Position numbers and translations under genes: made by a program. A stretch of 48,646 nt of DNA from Chromatiaceae bacterium. Its GTDB lineage: Bacteria; Pseudomonadota; Gammaproteobacteria; Chromatiales; Chromatiaceae. The stretch lies in NCBI GenBank assembly GCA_022340195.1, contig JAJDOL010000273.1:1-48646 (forward strand), read 5' to 3'. A model generated the notes under the pieces. That model worked only from the letters and a program-made list of their open reading frames with translations, was not told the origin of the DNA and did not search any database. Within the stretch, counting starts at the first letter, position 1. Each line of letters starts with the position of its first letter. Of this stretch, positions 1 through 9,027 are shown one piece after another.

Positions 1-201
1 GTGCGCCGTGGCGATGGTGATGCCGCGCTCGCGCTCTTCCGGGGCATTGTCGATCTGGTCGAAGGCCTTGACCTCGCCGCCGTGCTTCTCGGCCATCACC
101 ATGGTGATCGCCGCCGTCAGCGTCGTCTTGCCATGGTCCACGTGGCCGATCGTGCCTACGTTTACGTGCGGCTTTTTGCGCTCGAATTTTGCTTTGGACA
201 T
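1..201 (-). CDS. tuf: Elongation factor Tu, 5' end only (cut by window edge)
   Basis: EF-Tu carries aminoacyl-tRNA to the ribosome as a GTPase. Only the first 67 residues are in the window. They begin [20 protein letters not shown], followed by the P-loop GHVDHGKTT (residues 19-27) and the start of switch I (ERERGIT, residues 57-63). These are diagnostic of EF-Tu rather than LepA or EF-G. The ATG is at 201-199. The gene lies 68 nt downstream of tRNA-Thr on the same strand, the classic tyr-gly-thr-tufB arrangement of gammaproteobacteria, so this is probably the tufB-type copy and is co-transcribed with the tRNAs. The rest of the gene lies outside the window. Confidence 0.97.
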   Translation of the reverse strand, partial: MSKAKFERKKPHVNVGTIGHVDHGKTTLTAAITMVMAEKHGGEVKAFDQIDNAPEERERGITIATAH

Positions 202-269
202 GGACTGCTCTCCGCAAATTACCAAATGCCTTGACGTGTGCTGCTTCGCACCAACCTAACAGTCGAACA

Positions 270-345
270 TGGAGCCCATGACCGGAATTGAACCGGTGAC
301 CTCACCCTTACCAAGGGTGTGCTCTACCAACTGAGCTACATGGGC
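270..345 (-). tRNA. tRNA-Thr (anticodon GGT)
   Basis: A complete 76-nt cloverleaf on the minus strand starts GCCCATGTAGCTCAGTTGG and ends with a genomically encoded CCA at 272-270. The anticodon loop gives GGT (threonine). The acceptor arms GCCCATG/CATGGGC pair perfectly and the TPsiC arm GGTTCAATTCC is canonical. It sits between tRNA-Gly and tuf. Confidence 0.97.
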
Positions 346-645
346 GAGCTCTATCGAATGATGGATCAGGGGCTTGTAGAACTACCGGATCGAACATGCT
401 TAGCCCCCTTCTGCATCTTCTTCAGCCGCAGCTTCCTTTAATTCAAACCCCACAATGCGCACCAGGCTGCGCCATATCGACCAAGAAGCTCTTAACTCGG
501 CCCTGAGACCGCGGTACGCGCTTCGCCAATCAAACTCTAGATCTCGATCTAGTGCTATAGCCCATTCCCGCGACGGCGAGTCCGCGTAACGGGGTCAACA
601 TACACTCACGCCACCTTCGGGATAGACCGGCCTAGCACTTCTGTC
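346..645. other. 300-nt spacer between tRNA-Thr and tRNA-Gly
   Basis: No supportable gene is seen. The spacer holds an inverted repeat, CTAGAT at 537-542 and ATCTAG at 547-552, with a 4-nt loop; it has no T-run and does not look like a terminator. The gap is much longer than the few nucleotides seen between glyT and thrT in E. coli. ORFs running through here are shadows crossing the tRNAs. Confidence 0.6.
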
Positions 646-719
<74 letters not shown>

Positions 720-761
720 GCGCAAACCGATGCGTAACGACCCAACATACCCAGTCGATGC

Positions 762-846
762 TGGTGGAGGGGGGAGGATTCGAACCTCCGAAGGCTGAGC
801 CGTCAGATTTACAGTCTGATCCCTTTGGCCACTCGGGAACCCCTCC
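762..846 (-). tRNA. tRNA-Tyr (anticodon GTA)
   Basis: An 85-nt class II tRNA on the minus strand begins GGAGGGGTTCCCGAGTGGCC. It has anticodon GTA, a long variable arm, acceptor pairing GGAGGGG/CCCCTCC and encoded CCA at 764-762. As in E. coli tyrU-glyT-thrT-tufB it is promoter-proximal. Confidence 0.97.
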
Positions 847-861
847 GACAACGAGCGGACC

Positions 862-890
862 ATTGTAAAAAATCGGACATCCAGTGTCAA
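862..890 (-). promoter_or_regulatory. Sigma-70 promoter of the tRNA-Tyr/Gly/Thr-tuf operon
   Basis: On the minus strand, TTGACA (890-885) is followed after exactly 17 nt by TACAAT (867-862), a near-consensus -35/-10 pair. The expected start is about 10 nt upstream of the tRNA-Tyr 5' end. The segment after the -10 is GC-rich, as in stringently controlled stable-RNA promoters; control by ppGpp is inference. Confidence 0.85.
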
Positions 891-1181
891 ACCCACCGAT
901 ATCTCTATAAACCAAGTCAAAAATAGCACATTCAACTATATGATATTGGTACAACAAATTTCGATTTGCCCTCTTCCGCGAAACAATTGTCGATTCAAAA
1001 CTGATACTGGAAACCGGGCGCTTGTGGCAACCCTTCGCGGGAGCGAACAGCGTAGCTGGCTACAAGCAGTTCCCTGGCAACAAAGATCCCCAGCCTGATA
1101 CCATCTCGGCCAGCGAGCTTGCGAGCCCGCTTGTTCGGCCCAGTACCATTTCTATCAATGCCTTCGGCACTGGAGATCTCG
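891..1181. other. Intergenic region between tRNA promoter and ugd
   Basis: This AT-rich divergent spacer of about 290 nt must hold the upstream element of the tRNA promoter and the ugd promoter. No convincing ugd promoter was identified by eye, and no gene or RNA is supportable. Confidence 0.5.
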
Positions 1182-2528
1182 ATGGAAGTAACCATTTTCG
1201 GTAGCGGCTACGTTGGCCTGGTGACTGGGGCCTGCCTCGCCGAAGTCGGTAATACCGTGCTTTGTGTCGACGTCGATGCCAATAAGATCGCCATGCTAAA
1301 CGACGGCGGCATACCGATTTACGAGCCAGGTCTGGAGGACATGGTGAAAAAAAACCGCGACGCGGGCCGTCTGTCATTCTCGACGGATGCGGCGGCTGGC
1401 GTCGCACATGGGCTCTTTCAGTTCATCGCCGTCGGCACGCCGCCCGACGACGACGGTTCCGCCGACCTGCGGCATGTCCTCTCGGTCGCCCGCACCATCG
1501 GAGAGCACATGGATTCTTATCGCATTCTTGTCGATAAGTCCACGGTGCCCGTTGGAACGGCAGACAAGGTCGCCGAGACGGTACGCCAAGCACAGACAGC
1601 ACGGGATGCGCGCGTCGAATTCGACGTCGTCTCCAATCCCGAGTTCCTCAAGGAAGGTGCGGCAATCGAGGACTTTATGCGGCCCGACCGCATTATCGTC
1701 GGCACCGACGATCCGCGCACCGGCGAATTGCTGCGCGCGCTCTACTCTCCATTCAATCGCAACCACGATCGCGTCATGCTGATGGACGTGCGCTCGGCGG
1801 AGCTTACCAAGTACGCCGCCAACGCCATGCTGGCAACCAAGATAAGTTTCATGAACGAGCTATCCAACATCGCCGAGGCGGTCGGCGCAGACATCGAGAA
1901 GATACGACTGGGTATCGGATCCGACCCTCGCATCGGTTACCAGTTCATCTATCCCGGTTGCGGATACGGCGGTTCCTGCTTTCCGAAGGACGTTCGAGCC
2001 CTGGAGCAGACCAGCCGTGCCATCGGATACGATCCACAGCTGCTGAGCGCTGTGGAATCGGTCAACCATCGTCAGAAACAAGTCCTGTTCAATAAGATCA
2101 GCAACTACTTCGGCGGCAACTTGAAAGGCCGCACCATTGCGGTCTGGGGGCTGGCCTTCAAACCCAATACGGACGACATGCGCGAGGCATCCAGCCGCAG
2201 GCTAATGGAGTCCCTGTGGGACGCCGGCGCCCGCATCCAGGCCTTCGATCCGGTTGCCATGGGAGAGGCGCTTCGGATCTACGGACGTCGGGATGATTTC
2301 GTCCTCGCCGAAGACGCCATGTCCGCCGTGGAGGGAGCAGACGCCTTGGCAATAGCTACAGAATGGACGGAGTTCCGCAGCCCGGACTTTTCGGCCATCG
2401 CGCACAACCTCAATCACCCCGTGCTGTTCGACGGCCGCAACATGTTCGATCCCGGCGTCGTTACTGCGGCAGGACTGACTTATTTCTCCATTGGGCGACA
2501 AGCATCCAAGAACAAAGGCGCAATATGA
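1182..2528 (+). CDS. ugd: UDP-glucose 6-dehydrogenase
   Basis: Cytoplasmic NAD-dependent enzyme that oxidises UDP-glucose twice to UDP-glucuronate, a precursor for exopolysaccharide or capsule and for modified LPS sugars. The 448-aa product has the N-terminal Rossmann motif GSGYVG (residues 7-12), the family substrate loop NPEFLKEG, and the catalytic-cysteine motif [12 protein letters not shown] with Cys266. Length is normal for the family. The ATG at 1182 is preceded by GGAG with 6-nt spacing; the frame stays open upstream by 21 codons without a better start. No other polysaccharide gene is adjacent: the gene stands alone, convergent with the recO cluster, so the pathway it feeds cannot be read from here. 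Confidence 0.95.
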   Translation: MEVTIFGSGYVGLVTGACLAEVGNTVLCVDVDANKIAMLNDGGIPIYEPGLEDMVKKNRDAGRLSFSTDAAAGVAHGLFQFIAVGTPPDDDGSADLRHVLSVARTIGEHMDSYRILVDKSTVPVGTADKVAETVRQAQTARDARVEFDVVSNPEFLKEGAAIEDFMRPDRIIVGTDDPRTGELLRALYSPFNRNHDRVMLMDVRSAELTKYAANAMLATKISFMNELSNIAEAVGADIEKIRLGIGSDPRIGYQFIYPGCGYGGSCFPKDVRALEQTSRAIGYDPQLLSAVESVNHRQKQVLFNKISNYFGGNLKGRTIAVWGLAFKPNTDDMREASSRRLMESLWDAGARIQAFDPVAMGEALRIYGRRDDFVLAEDAMSAVEGADALAIATEWTEFRSPDFSAIAHNLNHPVLFDGRNMFDPGVVTAAGLTYFSIGRQASKNKGAI

Positions 2529-2583
2529 TCGACTGAAGCATTGACTCCTGTCCGACGGCATCTTCCGCGGAGAACCCAGTCGC

Positions 2584-3252
2584 CTAAGTCCAGGGACAGG
2601 ACTCGCGCAGGCGGCACTGCGTGCACAGGGGTCGGATGCGACAGACCTCCTTGCCGTGACGCACAATCAAGGCATGGTACTCGTTGAACAACCCGACGTC
2701 TTGTCCAAGAGCCGTCTCGACGCCGTGGCGGATTGTCTCGTAGCCTTCGCTTCCAGTAAGCACTCCCAGGCGCTGAAAAATCCGGCGTGTATAGGCGTCC
2801 ACGACGAATACTGGTCGATCAAAGGCATAGAGCAGCATGTCGTCCGCCGTCTCGGGGCCGATACCGTGGATACGGAGCAGAAATCGACGCAGCTCACCCG
2901 TTTCCAATGTACGCAAGCCATCCAATCCCCTCGCCTTCAGGTAGGCGCGGCAAAAGGCTTGTAGCCGCTGGGATTTGAGGTTGAAGTAACCGACGGGCCG
3001 CAGACATTCGGCCAGTTCATCCGAGGACAGGGAAAGGATCGCCTCGGCCTCGAGCGGGGTTCGACTGCACAGGCGCGCCAAACCCTGTTCCACGTTGGAC
3101 CAGGATGCATTCTGGGTGAGGATAGCACCGACCATGATCTCGAACGGCGTGCCCCCCGGCCACCAGTACTGGGGACCGTAGCTCCCAAGCAGAAACCCGA
3201 AAATGGTCCGCAGCTTCGTGGCTTCGAAAGTCGGAATCGAATGCTGCGACAT
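2584..3252 (-). CDS. Endonuclease III-family DNA glycosylase (MagIII-like)
   Basis: HhH-GPD base-excision glycosylase, 222 aa, with a C-terminal iron-sulfur loop. The helix-hairpin-helix reads HGIGPETADDML; where E. coli Nth has the catalytic lysine (GVGRKTA) this protein has Glu, while the catalytic Asp is kept in VVDAYTRR. Loss of the lysine is typical of monofunctional glycosylases such as the Helicobacter 3-methyladenine glycosylase MagIII, so alkylated-base removal is more likely than AP-lyase activity (inference). The C-terminal cysteines are spaced C-X5-C-X2-C-X5-C, one residue shorter in the first interval than Nth. The ATG overlaps the recO stop as TGATG, suggesting translational coupling. 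It sits where many relatives have pdxJ. Confidence 0.85.
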   Translation of the reverse strand: MSQHSIPTFEATKLRTIFGFLLGSYGPQYWWPGGTPFEIMVGAILTQNASWSNVEQGLARLCSRTPLEAEAILSLSSDELAECLRPVGYFNLKSQRLQAFCRAYLKARGLDGLRTLETGELRRFLLRIHGIGPETADDMLLYAFDRPVFVVDAYTRRIFQRLGVLTGSEGYETIRHGVETALGQDVGLFNEYHALIVRHGKEVCRIRPLCTQCRLRESCPWT

Positions 3253-3986
3253 CAGCGCCGAAATAACTCGCGGCTCTTTAGGGGTCGCTCGCCCAGATAC
3301 GGCGCCAATATTAACCGCGTCAGCGCCTTCGCCTCCCTGGCCACAGATTCGTTCAACGGTTCGCCCGCCGCGAGGTGCAGAAGAATCTCGCCGGCGACAG
3401 CCTGCTGCCCATCCCCGCTCCCCGCGGCCCGCAGACCGGCCTCATGCTCGTAGACATAGTATCGTCCCGGGGACACAGGCTGACCTGTGCCGGCCTCCCT
3501 GTCGAGCTCTACCGCATAGCCTATCTCACGCAGCAACCGCAGCTCGAATTGGCGCAAAAGGGTTTCCACATCCTCCCCCGCAGCGAGCGCGGACAGGGCC
3601 GAGTGGTAGAAGGCGAATAGCGTCTCATGCGGATCCCCTCTCTGAAGCAGCCGCATGAGCAGCTCGTTGAGGTAGAATCCGCAGTAAAGGACCCTTCCCG
3701 TCAGCCCGAGGGCGGGCCCGGCGGGCTCAGCCCGTACCAATGTCTTGACCTCGCCCCTTCCGCTCCAGCTCGCCCACAGGGGCTGGAAGAGTTGCAGCAC
3801 CTCCCCGACAGCAGGTCGACCCCGGCGGGATTGTCTGGCTCCCTTGGCCAGAAGGGCCAGCCGGCCGTGGACGCAGGAGAATACCTCCAGGATCAAGCTC
3901 GAGTTGCTGAAATTGCGGCGGTGAAGCACGAAACAGCGCTGAAGGTGATCACGCGCCACCTTATCCGAGCAGATAGGCATTCGCAC
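3252..3986 (-). CDS. recO: DNA repair protein RecO
   Basis: RecO acts with RecR to load RecA onto SSB-coated gapped DNA in the RecFOR pathway. The 244-aa product has the N-terminal OB-fold pattern (CFVLHRRNFSNSSLILEVFS, then GRLALLAKGARQ) and the helical C-terminal half with FELRLLREIGYAVELD. Length is typical. The start is 4 nt after the era stop, the conserved rnc-era-recO order, and its TGA overlaps the ATG of the downstream glycosylase gene. No zinc-finger cysteine cluster is visible, which is usual for gammaproteobacterial RecO. Confidence 0.95.
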   Translation of the reverse strand: MRMPICSDKVARDHLQRCFVLHRRNFSNSSLILEVFSCVHGRLALLAKGARQSRRGRPAVGEVLQLFQPLWASWSGRGEVKTLVRAEPAGPALGLTGRVLYCGFYLNELLMRLLQRGDPHETLFAFYHSALSALAAGEDVETLLRQFELRLLREIGYAVELDREAGTGQPVSPGRYYVYEHEAGLRAAGSGDGQQAVAGEILLHLAAGEPLNESVAREAKALTRLILAPYLGERPLKSRELFRR

Positions 3987-3989
3987 CCG

Positions 3990-4931
3990 TCACACGTCTT
4001 TGTAACCCAGGCTCGCCAGCGCTGCCTCATCGCTCGACCAGCTCTTTTTGACCTTCACCCAGACGTCGAGGTGAACTGGACATTCGAACATCTCTTGCAT
4101 CTGAAGGCGCGCGCGGGTTGCAGCGGCCTTCAGGGACTCACCCCGATCGCCGATGATGATCCTCTTCTGCCCGGGCCGCTCCACCCAAACCAGGGCATCG
4201 ATGCGATAGCGGCCGCCGTCGTCGGAGAAGCGCTCGATCTCGACTGTCGTGCGATAGGGAAGCTCGTCTCCGTAACGCCGGGTCAGCTGCTCGCGTAGCA
4301 GCTCGGCGGCAAAGAAGCGCTCGGGGCGGTCCGTGATCTGGTCGGAGGGAAAGATGGCCGCACGCGTCGGCAACGACTCCATCACCAGTCGCTCGAGGTT
4401 GTCGATCTGATCACCGGTCGTTGCCGAAACCGGTACCAGCGCTCTAAAGGCGTGTCGTCCCGAGAGATCCTCGATGTACGGCAACAGGCGCCGCTTGTCC
4501 CTGACCCGGTCGATCTTGTTGACCACGGCAATGGCGGGTACCTTGGCATCGGCAACCGCTCGCAGGGCTTTGGCGTCCTCCGCCACGAAGCGCAGTGCCT
4601 CGACCGTGAACAGAACAAGATCCACGTCGGCGACCGCGGCCCGGGCCGTGCGGTTGAGGTAGCGATTTAGGGCTCCGCGACCGCGCTGGTGGATGCCGGG
4701 TGTGTCCACGTAGATCGCCTGGGAGCGATCCCCTGTCCTGATCCCTAGAACGGCATGCCGAGTGGTTTGTGCCTTGTCCGAGGTGATGGCCAGTTTCTGC
4801 CCGAGCAACCGATTGAGCAGAGTAGACTTGCCTACATTGGGCCGGCCCGCGATGGCAACAAAGCCACAGCGTCGTACGCGCGTCGAGTCCGCGACGGATC
4901 GACCGTCCTCCGGATTGGTGGCGACGGTCAT
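3990..4931 (-). CDS. era: GTPase Era
   Basis: Ras-like GTPase with a C-terminal KH domain that binds the 3' end of 16S rRNA and assists 30S maturation. Visible motifs are the P-loop GRPNVGKST, G3 DTPGI and G4 NKID, followed by the KH signature IIIGDRGESLK near the C-terminus. Annotated from ATG 4931 (313 aa). A TTG at 4952 would give 320 aa and lies just after GGAG, but the spacing is only 1 nt, so the start is uncertain. The N-terminus before the G domain is about 20 residues longer than usual. It lies between rnc and recO and is probably co-transcribed with both. Confidence 0.95.
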   Translation of the reverse strand: MTVATNPEDGRSVADSTRVRRCGFVAIAGRPNVGKSTLLNRLLGQKLAITSDKAQTTRHAVLGIRTGDRSQAIYVDTPGIHQRGRGALNRYLNRTARAAVADVDLVLFTVEALRFVAEDAKALRAVADAKVPAIAVVNKIDRVRDKRRLLPYIEDLSGRHAFRALVPVSATTGDQIDNLERLVMESLPTRAAIFPSDQITDRPERFFAAELLREQLTRRYGDELPYRTTVEIERFSDDGGRYRIDALVWVERPGQKRIIIGDRGESLKAAATRARLQMQEMFECPVHLDVWVKVKKSWSSDEAALASLGYKDV

Positions 4932-4966
4932 GGAATTCGGATTCGTACCCAATCTCCGGAAGCGGG

Positions 4967-5668
4967 TCAGTCCGGGACGACCTGAACGCCTGCCTCGACG
5001 GCAAGCAATCGAAGCATCCGTTCCGCCGCCTGTTGCTCAGCGCGTCTCCGGCTTGTGCCCTCCCCGTCCGTCTCTTCCCCAACATCGGCCAGCATGCACC
5101 GCACCTCGAAATGCTGGGCGTGATCGCTACCCTTGACCTGCAGCACCTCGTAGGTCGGCAAGGGGCGCTTATCGCGCTGCAAAAGCTCCTGGAGGCGGGT
5201 CTTCGGATCTTTCGAGATCGCCGAGGCGAGGATCCGATCCAGGGAATCCCTAAACACCGAGAGTATTACGTGGCGCGCCGACACGAAGCCGAGATCCAGA
5301 TATACGGCAGCAAAAACCGCCTCGAGTGCATCGGCAAGTATGGACTCGCGGGCATGGCCACCGGCGCGTGCCTCCCCGGCCCCCAGACGCAGGTAATCGC
5401 CCAGATGCATGTCGCGCGCAAGCGCAGCCAAGGACTCCCGTTTGACCAGCGAGGCCCTCAGTCTGCTCAGCCTCCCCTCATCGGCGTCCGGACAGCGCTC
5501 CCAGATGACATCGGCGATCACGAATCCGATCAAGGCGTCGCCCAGAAACTCCAATCGTTCGTTATTTTCACCGGGCACGCTGCGATGGGTCAATGCCTGA
5601 ACCAGCAGCCGCTTCTCGCGGAATCTGCAGCCGAGTACGCGCGCCAAGCGCCCGGGGTCTGCACTCAC
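4967..5668 (-). CDS. rnc: Ribonuclease III
   Basis: Double-strand-specific endoribonuclease that processes rRNA precursors and structured mRNAs. The 233-aa product has the RNase III signature NERLEFLGDA, the second acidic cluster ILADALEAVFAAVYLD, and a C-terminal dsRNA-binding domain (DPKTRLQELLQ to RRRAEQQAAERML). Length is close to the usual 226-230. The start is GTG at 5668-5666 and shares GTGA with the stop of the DUF4845 gene upstream, implying translational coupling. The lepB-DUF4845-rnc-era order is typical of gammaproteobacteria. Confidence 0.97.
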   Translation of the reverse strand: MSADPGRLARVLGCRFREKRLLVQALTHRSVPGENNERLEFLGDALIGFVIADVIWERCPDADEGRLSRLRASLVKRESLAALARDMHLGDYLRLGAGEARAGGHARESILADALEAVFAAVYLDLGFVSARHVILSVFRDSLDRILASAISKDPKTRLQELLQRDKRPLPTYEVLQVKGSDHAQHFEVRCMLADVGEETDGEGTSRRRAEQQAAERMLRLLAVEAGVQVVPD

Positions 5669-6045
5669 TTTTTGCCGACTTGCACTTGGTGGTCGAAGCT
5701 CAAAAGCACATCCACGTTTGCGAACAGGGGCTCCTGTATCTTGTATTTTACACTCACGCGATAGCCCTCGTTCGTTTGGTCGATCTTGAAGTCCTTTGTT
5801 TTAACCGTATAGATATAGTTAACGTTGAGCCGATCATCGATAGCCCGACGCAATCCGCGCTTTCCCCGCTTGACCAGGGAGGGGTCCTCATTAAGGCTCT
5901 GCATCAACGAGCGAATTTGAAGATAATCCATGTAATGTGGCCCCAGCTTCATACCGATCGTTAAAAAGAACACGGCGAGGGCCAGGAAGAAAAGCAGTCC
6001 CAGGGCACCGATTCCACCCTGACGTTGCATAGCGTGCCTCATCAT
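5665..6045 (-). CDS. DUF4845 single-span membrane protein
   Basis: A 126-aa protein of unknown function that is regularly found between lepB and rnc. It has one hydrophobic segment (about residues 14-30) at the N-terminus, with the rest presumably periplasmic and ending in FDHQVQVGKK. ATG 6045 is preceded by AGGAGG at about 11-nt spacing, overlapping the lepB stop; a start five codons later is also possible. The end overlaps rnc by 4 nt. No catalytic motif is visible, and I assign no function beyond the family. Confidence 0.85.
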   Translation of the reverse strand: MMRHAMQRQGGIGALGLLFFLALAVFFLTIGMKLGPHYMDYLQIRSLMQSLNEDPSLVKRGKRGLRRAIDDRLNVNYIYTVKTKDFKIDQTNEGYRVSVKYKIQEPLFANVDVLLSFDHQVQVGKK

Positions 6046-6060
6046 GCGTCCGGGTACCTC

Positions 6061-6927
6061 CTAATCAATTCGAGTACCGAGTCGACCCCAATCCACCGGA
6101 AATCCGTCGAGCTGACTGTCCCAGCTCATCCAGATTGCGAACGCCTTTCCTACCAGGTTTTCTTCCGGCACAAATCCCCAACAACGGCCGTCGTTGCTGT
6201 TGTCCCGATTGTCACCCATAACAAAGTATTTACCTTCCGGTACCTCGAGCGCCCCCCCGACCGCCAGCGTTGAGTAGAAATTGCATTTGAAATCCGGCGA
6301 ATTCGGATCGACCAGTATCTCATGCTCTACACCGCTAAGATCCTCCAGGCGCAAATCAGCGTTGGACATTCCCATCCCCGAGCCGACACCGAGGTACTTC
6401 CCCACGGGCGTCTGGGGTGCGGGCTTGCCGTTCACATAGAGGGTCTTGTTGCGATAACGGATCTCGTCACCGGGAACGCCGACAACACGCTTGATGTAGT
6501 CGATCGAGGGATCCCGGGGAAAGCGGAACACGACGACGTCCCCGCGCTCCGGATCGCCAATCTGCACGAACTTCTTGTTCAGGACCGGCCAGCGCAGCCC
6601 GTAAGCGAATTTGTTCACCAGAATGAAGTCCCCCACCAGCAGGGTCGGCATCATTGAGCCCGACGGGATGCGAAACGGCTCGATGAGAAAAGAGCGCAAC
6701 AGAAGAACAATGAGAATCACCGGAAAAAAGGAGCGCGAATACTCGACGATTACCGGTTCTTTATATGGCGTTGCCGGCGCACCGCCTGTGACATGCGCGC
6801 CGCCGGCGGCCGTCGGCTCAAGCGCCAACCGTCTGCGCCGCGGCGCAAACAACATCGCGTCAGCGAGCCAGATACCGCCCGTTACCAAACAGGCAAGCAC
6901 CAATAGAGTGGGAAAATCGAAATTCAT
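6061..6927 (-). CDS. lepB: Signal peptidase I
   Basis: Inner-membrane serine protease that removes signal peptides from Sec and Tat substrates on the periplasmic face. The 288-aa product has an N-terminal TM segment, a cytoplasmic loop, a second TM segment (residues about 66-82), then the catalytic-serine motif IPSGSMMPTL (Ser91) and the general-base motif YIKRVVGVPGDE (Lys146), followed by GDNRDNSNDGR. The family start MNFDF at 6927 is preferred over upstream codons. It follows lepA directly, as in most proteobacteria. Confidence 0.97.
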   Translation of the reverse strand: MNFDFPTLLVLACLVTGGIWLADAMLFAPRRRRLALEPTAAGGAHVTGGAPATPYKEPVIVEYSRSFFPVILIVLLLRSFLIEPFRIPSGSMMPTLLVGDFILVNKFAYGLRWPVLNKKFVQIGDPERGDVVVFRFPRDPSIDYIKRVVGVPGDEIRYRNKTLYVNGKPAPQTPVGKYLGVGSGMGMSNADLRLEDLSGVEHEILVDPNSPDFKCNFYSTLAVGGALEVPEGKYFVMGDNRDNSNDGRCWGFVPEENLVGKAFAIWMSWDSQLDGFPVDWGRLGTRID

Positions 6928-6995
6928 AGCGTTGGTTTCCGTGTGCCGAAGAATCCAGGACGGATGCTTACGGCCCGTCCAAGCCATTCAAGATA

Positions 6996-8801
6996 TTAAT
7001 TATCCTTTCCAACCTGGAGCACCGCAAGGAAAGCCGCCTGAGGTATCTCGACCTTCCCCACCCGCTTCATGCGCCGCTTGCCCGCCTTCTGCTTCTCCAA
7101 CAACTTTCGCTTGCGAGTCACGTCACCACCGTAGCATTTAGCGGTTACGTTCTTGCGCAGAGCTTTGACCGTCGTACGGGCGATGATCTTGCTGCCGATG
7201 GCAGCCTGTATAGCTACCTCGAACATCTGCCGCGGAATAATCTCCTTCATGCGAACGGCCACCTCGTGGCCGCGAAACTGGGCATTGTCCCGATGCACAA
7301 TGACAGACAGGGCATCCACGCGCTCCCCGTTGATCAGAACGTCGAGCTTGACCAGATCCGAAACCTGAAACCGCTTGAAATCATACTCGAAAGATGCATA
7401 ACCGCGGCTGACGGACTTCAGGCGGTCGAAAAAATCCAGTACCACCTCGCTCAGAGGCAGCTCGTAGGTAGCCTGGACCTGACCACCCAGATATTGGATG
7501 TTCTTCTGCACCCCACGCTTCTCTATGCACAGGTTGATGACGGGGCCGAGCTGGTCTTGGGGTACCAGTAGGTGGGCCTCGATGATGGGCTCGCGGATCT
7601 CTGCAATCTTACCGGTTTCTGGCAGGTTGGCCGGATTGTCCACCCGGATGACCTCGCCGTCGGAGCGCAGGACCTCATAGATAACCGTAGGCGCCGTCGT
7701 TACCAGGTCCAGATCGTATTCGCGCTCTAGTCTTTCCTGGACGATCTCCATATGCAGCATGCCGAGGAAGCCACAGCGGAATCCAAATCCCAGGGCCTGG
7801 GAGACCTCGGGCTCATAAAAAAGGGCGGCATCGTTGAGCCGCAGCTTACGCAGGGCATCGCGCAGATCCTCGTAGTCGTCGGAGAGCGTCGGGTAGAGTC
7901 CGGCGAACACCTTTGGCTGTACGTGCTTGAACCCCGGCAGGGCGGCGTCGGCCGGGAGGTCCGCATGGGTGATGGTATCGCCCACCGGAGCACCGTCGAT
8001 CTCCTTGATCCCGGCGACGAGGAAACCAACCTCTCCCGTCCCGAGGATCTGGCGCTCCATCTTCTTGGGTGTAAAAACCCCGATGCTGTCCGCCTGATGG
8101 GTGCGGCCGGTGGACATGACGAGCAGCTTGTCGCGGCGTTTTATGGCACCGTTGACTACCCTGACCAGGGAAACAACGCCGACGTAGGAATCGAACCAGG
8201 AATCGATGATGAGGGCCTGCAATCGTCCATTGGGATTGCCCTGCGGCGGTGGAATGATCGCCACCAGGCGCTCGAGCAGATCCGAGATTCCCTCGCCCGT
8301 TTTGGCACTCACCCGCAGGGCGTCCCTCGCCTCCAAACCGATAATCTCCTCGATCTGATTGATCACCCGCTCCGGCTCGGCCGATGGCAAGTCGATCTTG
8401 TTGAGCACAGGTAGCACCTCGAGTCCCTGCTCGATGGCGGTGTAGCAGTTGGCCACACTCTGGGCCTCGACTCCCTGGGCGGCATCCACAACCAGCAGGG
8501 CGCCCTCGCAGGCGGCCAGCGAACGCGACACCTCGTAAGAGAAGTCGACGTGACCCGGCGTGTCGATGAAGTTGAGCTGGTAGGTCTCACCGTTTCTGGC
8601 CCCGTAGTCGAGGGTGACGCTCTGGGCCTTGATGGTGATCCCGCGCTCGCGCTCGAGGTCCATCGTGTCCAACACCTGATCGGCCATCTCGCGATCGCTG
8701 AGCGCCCCACTGAGCTGAATGAATCGGTCAGCGATAGTAGATTTTCCGTGATCGATATGGGCGATGATGGAGAAGTTGCGGATGTGACTAATATCGGCCA
8801 T
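6996..8801 (-). CDS. lepA: Elongation factor 4 (LepA)
   Basis: Ribosome-associated GTPase implicated in translation under stress and in 30S biogenesis. The 601-aa product begins [20 protein letters not shown], which fixes the start at 8801 even though no strong Shine-Dalgarno is visible. G motifs are [24 protein letters not shown] and NKIDLP. The LepA-specific C-terminal domain is present ([20 protein letters not shown]). It is separated from degQ by 226 nt containing several inverted repeats, so it may have its own promoter. Confidence 0.97.
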   Translation of the reverse strand: MADISHIRNFSIIAHIDHGKSTIADRFIQLSGALSDREMADQVLDTMDLERERGITIKAQSVTLDYGARNGETYQLNFIDTPGHVDFSYEVSRSLAACEGALLVVDAAQGVEAQSVANCYTAIEQGLEVLPVLNKIDLPSAEPERVINQIEEIIGLEARDALRVSAKTGEGISDLLERLVAIIPPPQGNPNGRLQALIIDSWFDSYVGVVSLVRVVNGAIKRRDKLLVMSTGRTHQADSIGVFTPKKMERQILGTGEVGFLVAGIKEIDGAPVGDTITHADLPADAALPGFKHVQPKVFAGLYPTLSDDYEDLRDALRKLRLNDAALFYEPEVSQALGFGFRCGFLGMLHMEIVQERLEREYDLDLVTTAPTVIYEVLRSDGEVIRVDNPANLPETGKIAEIREPIIEAHLLVPQDQLGPVINLCIEKRGVQKNIQYLGGQVQATYELPLSEVVLDFFDRLKSVSRGYASFEYDFKRFQVSDLVKLDVLINGERVDALSVIVHRDNAQFRGHEVAVRMKEIIPRQMFEVAIQAAIGSKIIARTTVKALRKNVTAKCYGGDVTRKRKLLEKQKAGKRRMKRVGKVEIPQAAFLAVLQVGKDN

Positions 8802-8872
8802 CGAATCACGATAAGGTGGTTGAAGAAAAGCGGCGCTCGATTGCGCGGACCGAGCCGTGTAGCAGCGACCGA

Positions 8873-8891
8873 CTTGGGCAGCATACCCAAG
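8873..8891. repeat. Hairpin upstream of lepA
   Basis: A perfect 6-bp inverted repeat, CTTGGG (8873-8878) and CCCAAG (8886-8891), with a 7-nt loop, lies about 72 nt before the lepA start. There is no T-run. It could be a protein-binding site or mRNA leader structure; no function is assigned. Confidence 0.5.
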
Positions 8892-8948
8892 ACGGCTGCT
8901 CAGACGAAGCACGGATTACGAAGCGGCGAAATCGCTCTGATGAAAGGC

Positions 8949-8988
8949 GCAACCACGGTGCAAAGCATGCTTCGCAACCGTGGGTGCA
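8949..8988. repeat. Long imperfect inverted repeat between degQ and lepA
   Basis: The arm beginning CCACGGTGCAAAGCAT (8953-8968) is mirrored up to 8983 with one bulge and one wobble, centred on the palindrome AAGCATGCTT (8963-8972). Outer bases extend the pairing to about 8949-8988. Predicted RNA would form a hairpin of roughly 16 bp. With no T-run, a rho-independent terminator is not supported; attenuation or mRNA processing between degQ and lepA is possible. Confidence 0.6.
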
Positions 8989-9012
8989 ACAGTGAGAATA
9001 GCGGAAAGCCGA

Positions 9013-9026
9013 ACCTACCGGTAGGT
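9013..9026. repeat. Perfect palindrome just after degQ stop
   Basis: ACCTACCGGTAGGT is a 14-bp perfect palindrome one base past the degQ stop codon. It lacks a loop and T-run, so it is better viewed as a DNA site or mRNA 3' structure than as a terminator. Confidence 0.5.
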
Positions 9027-9027
9027 C

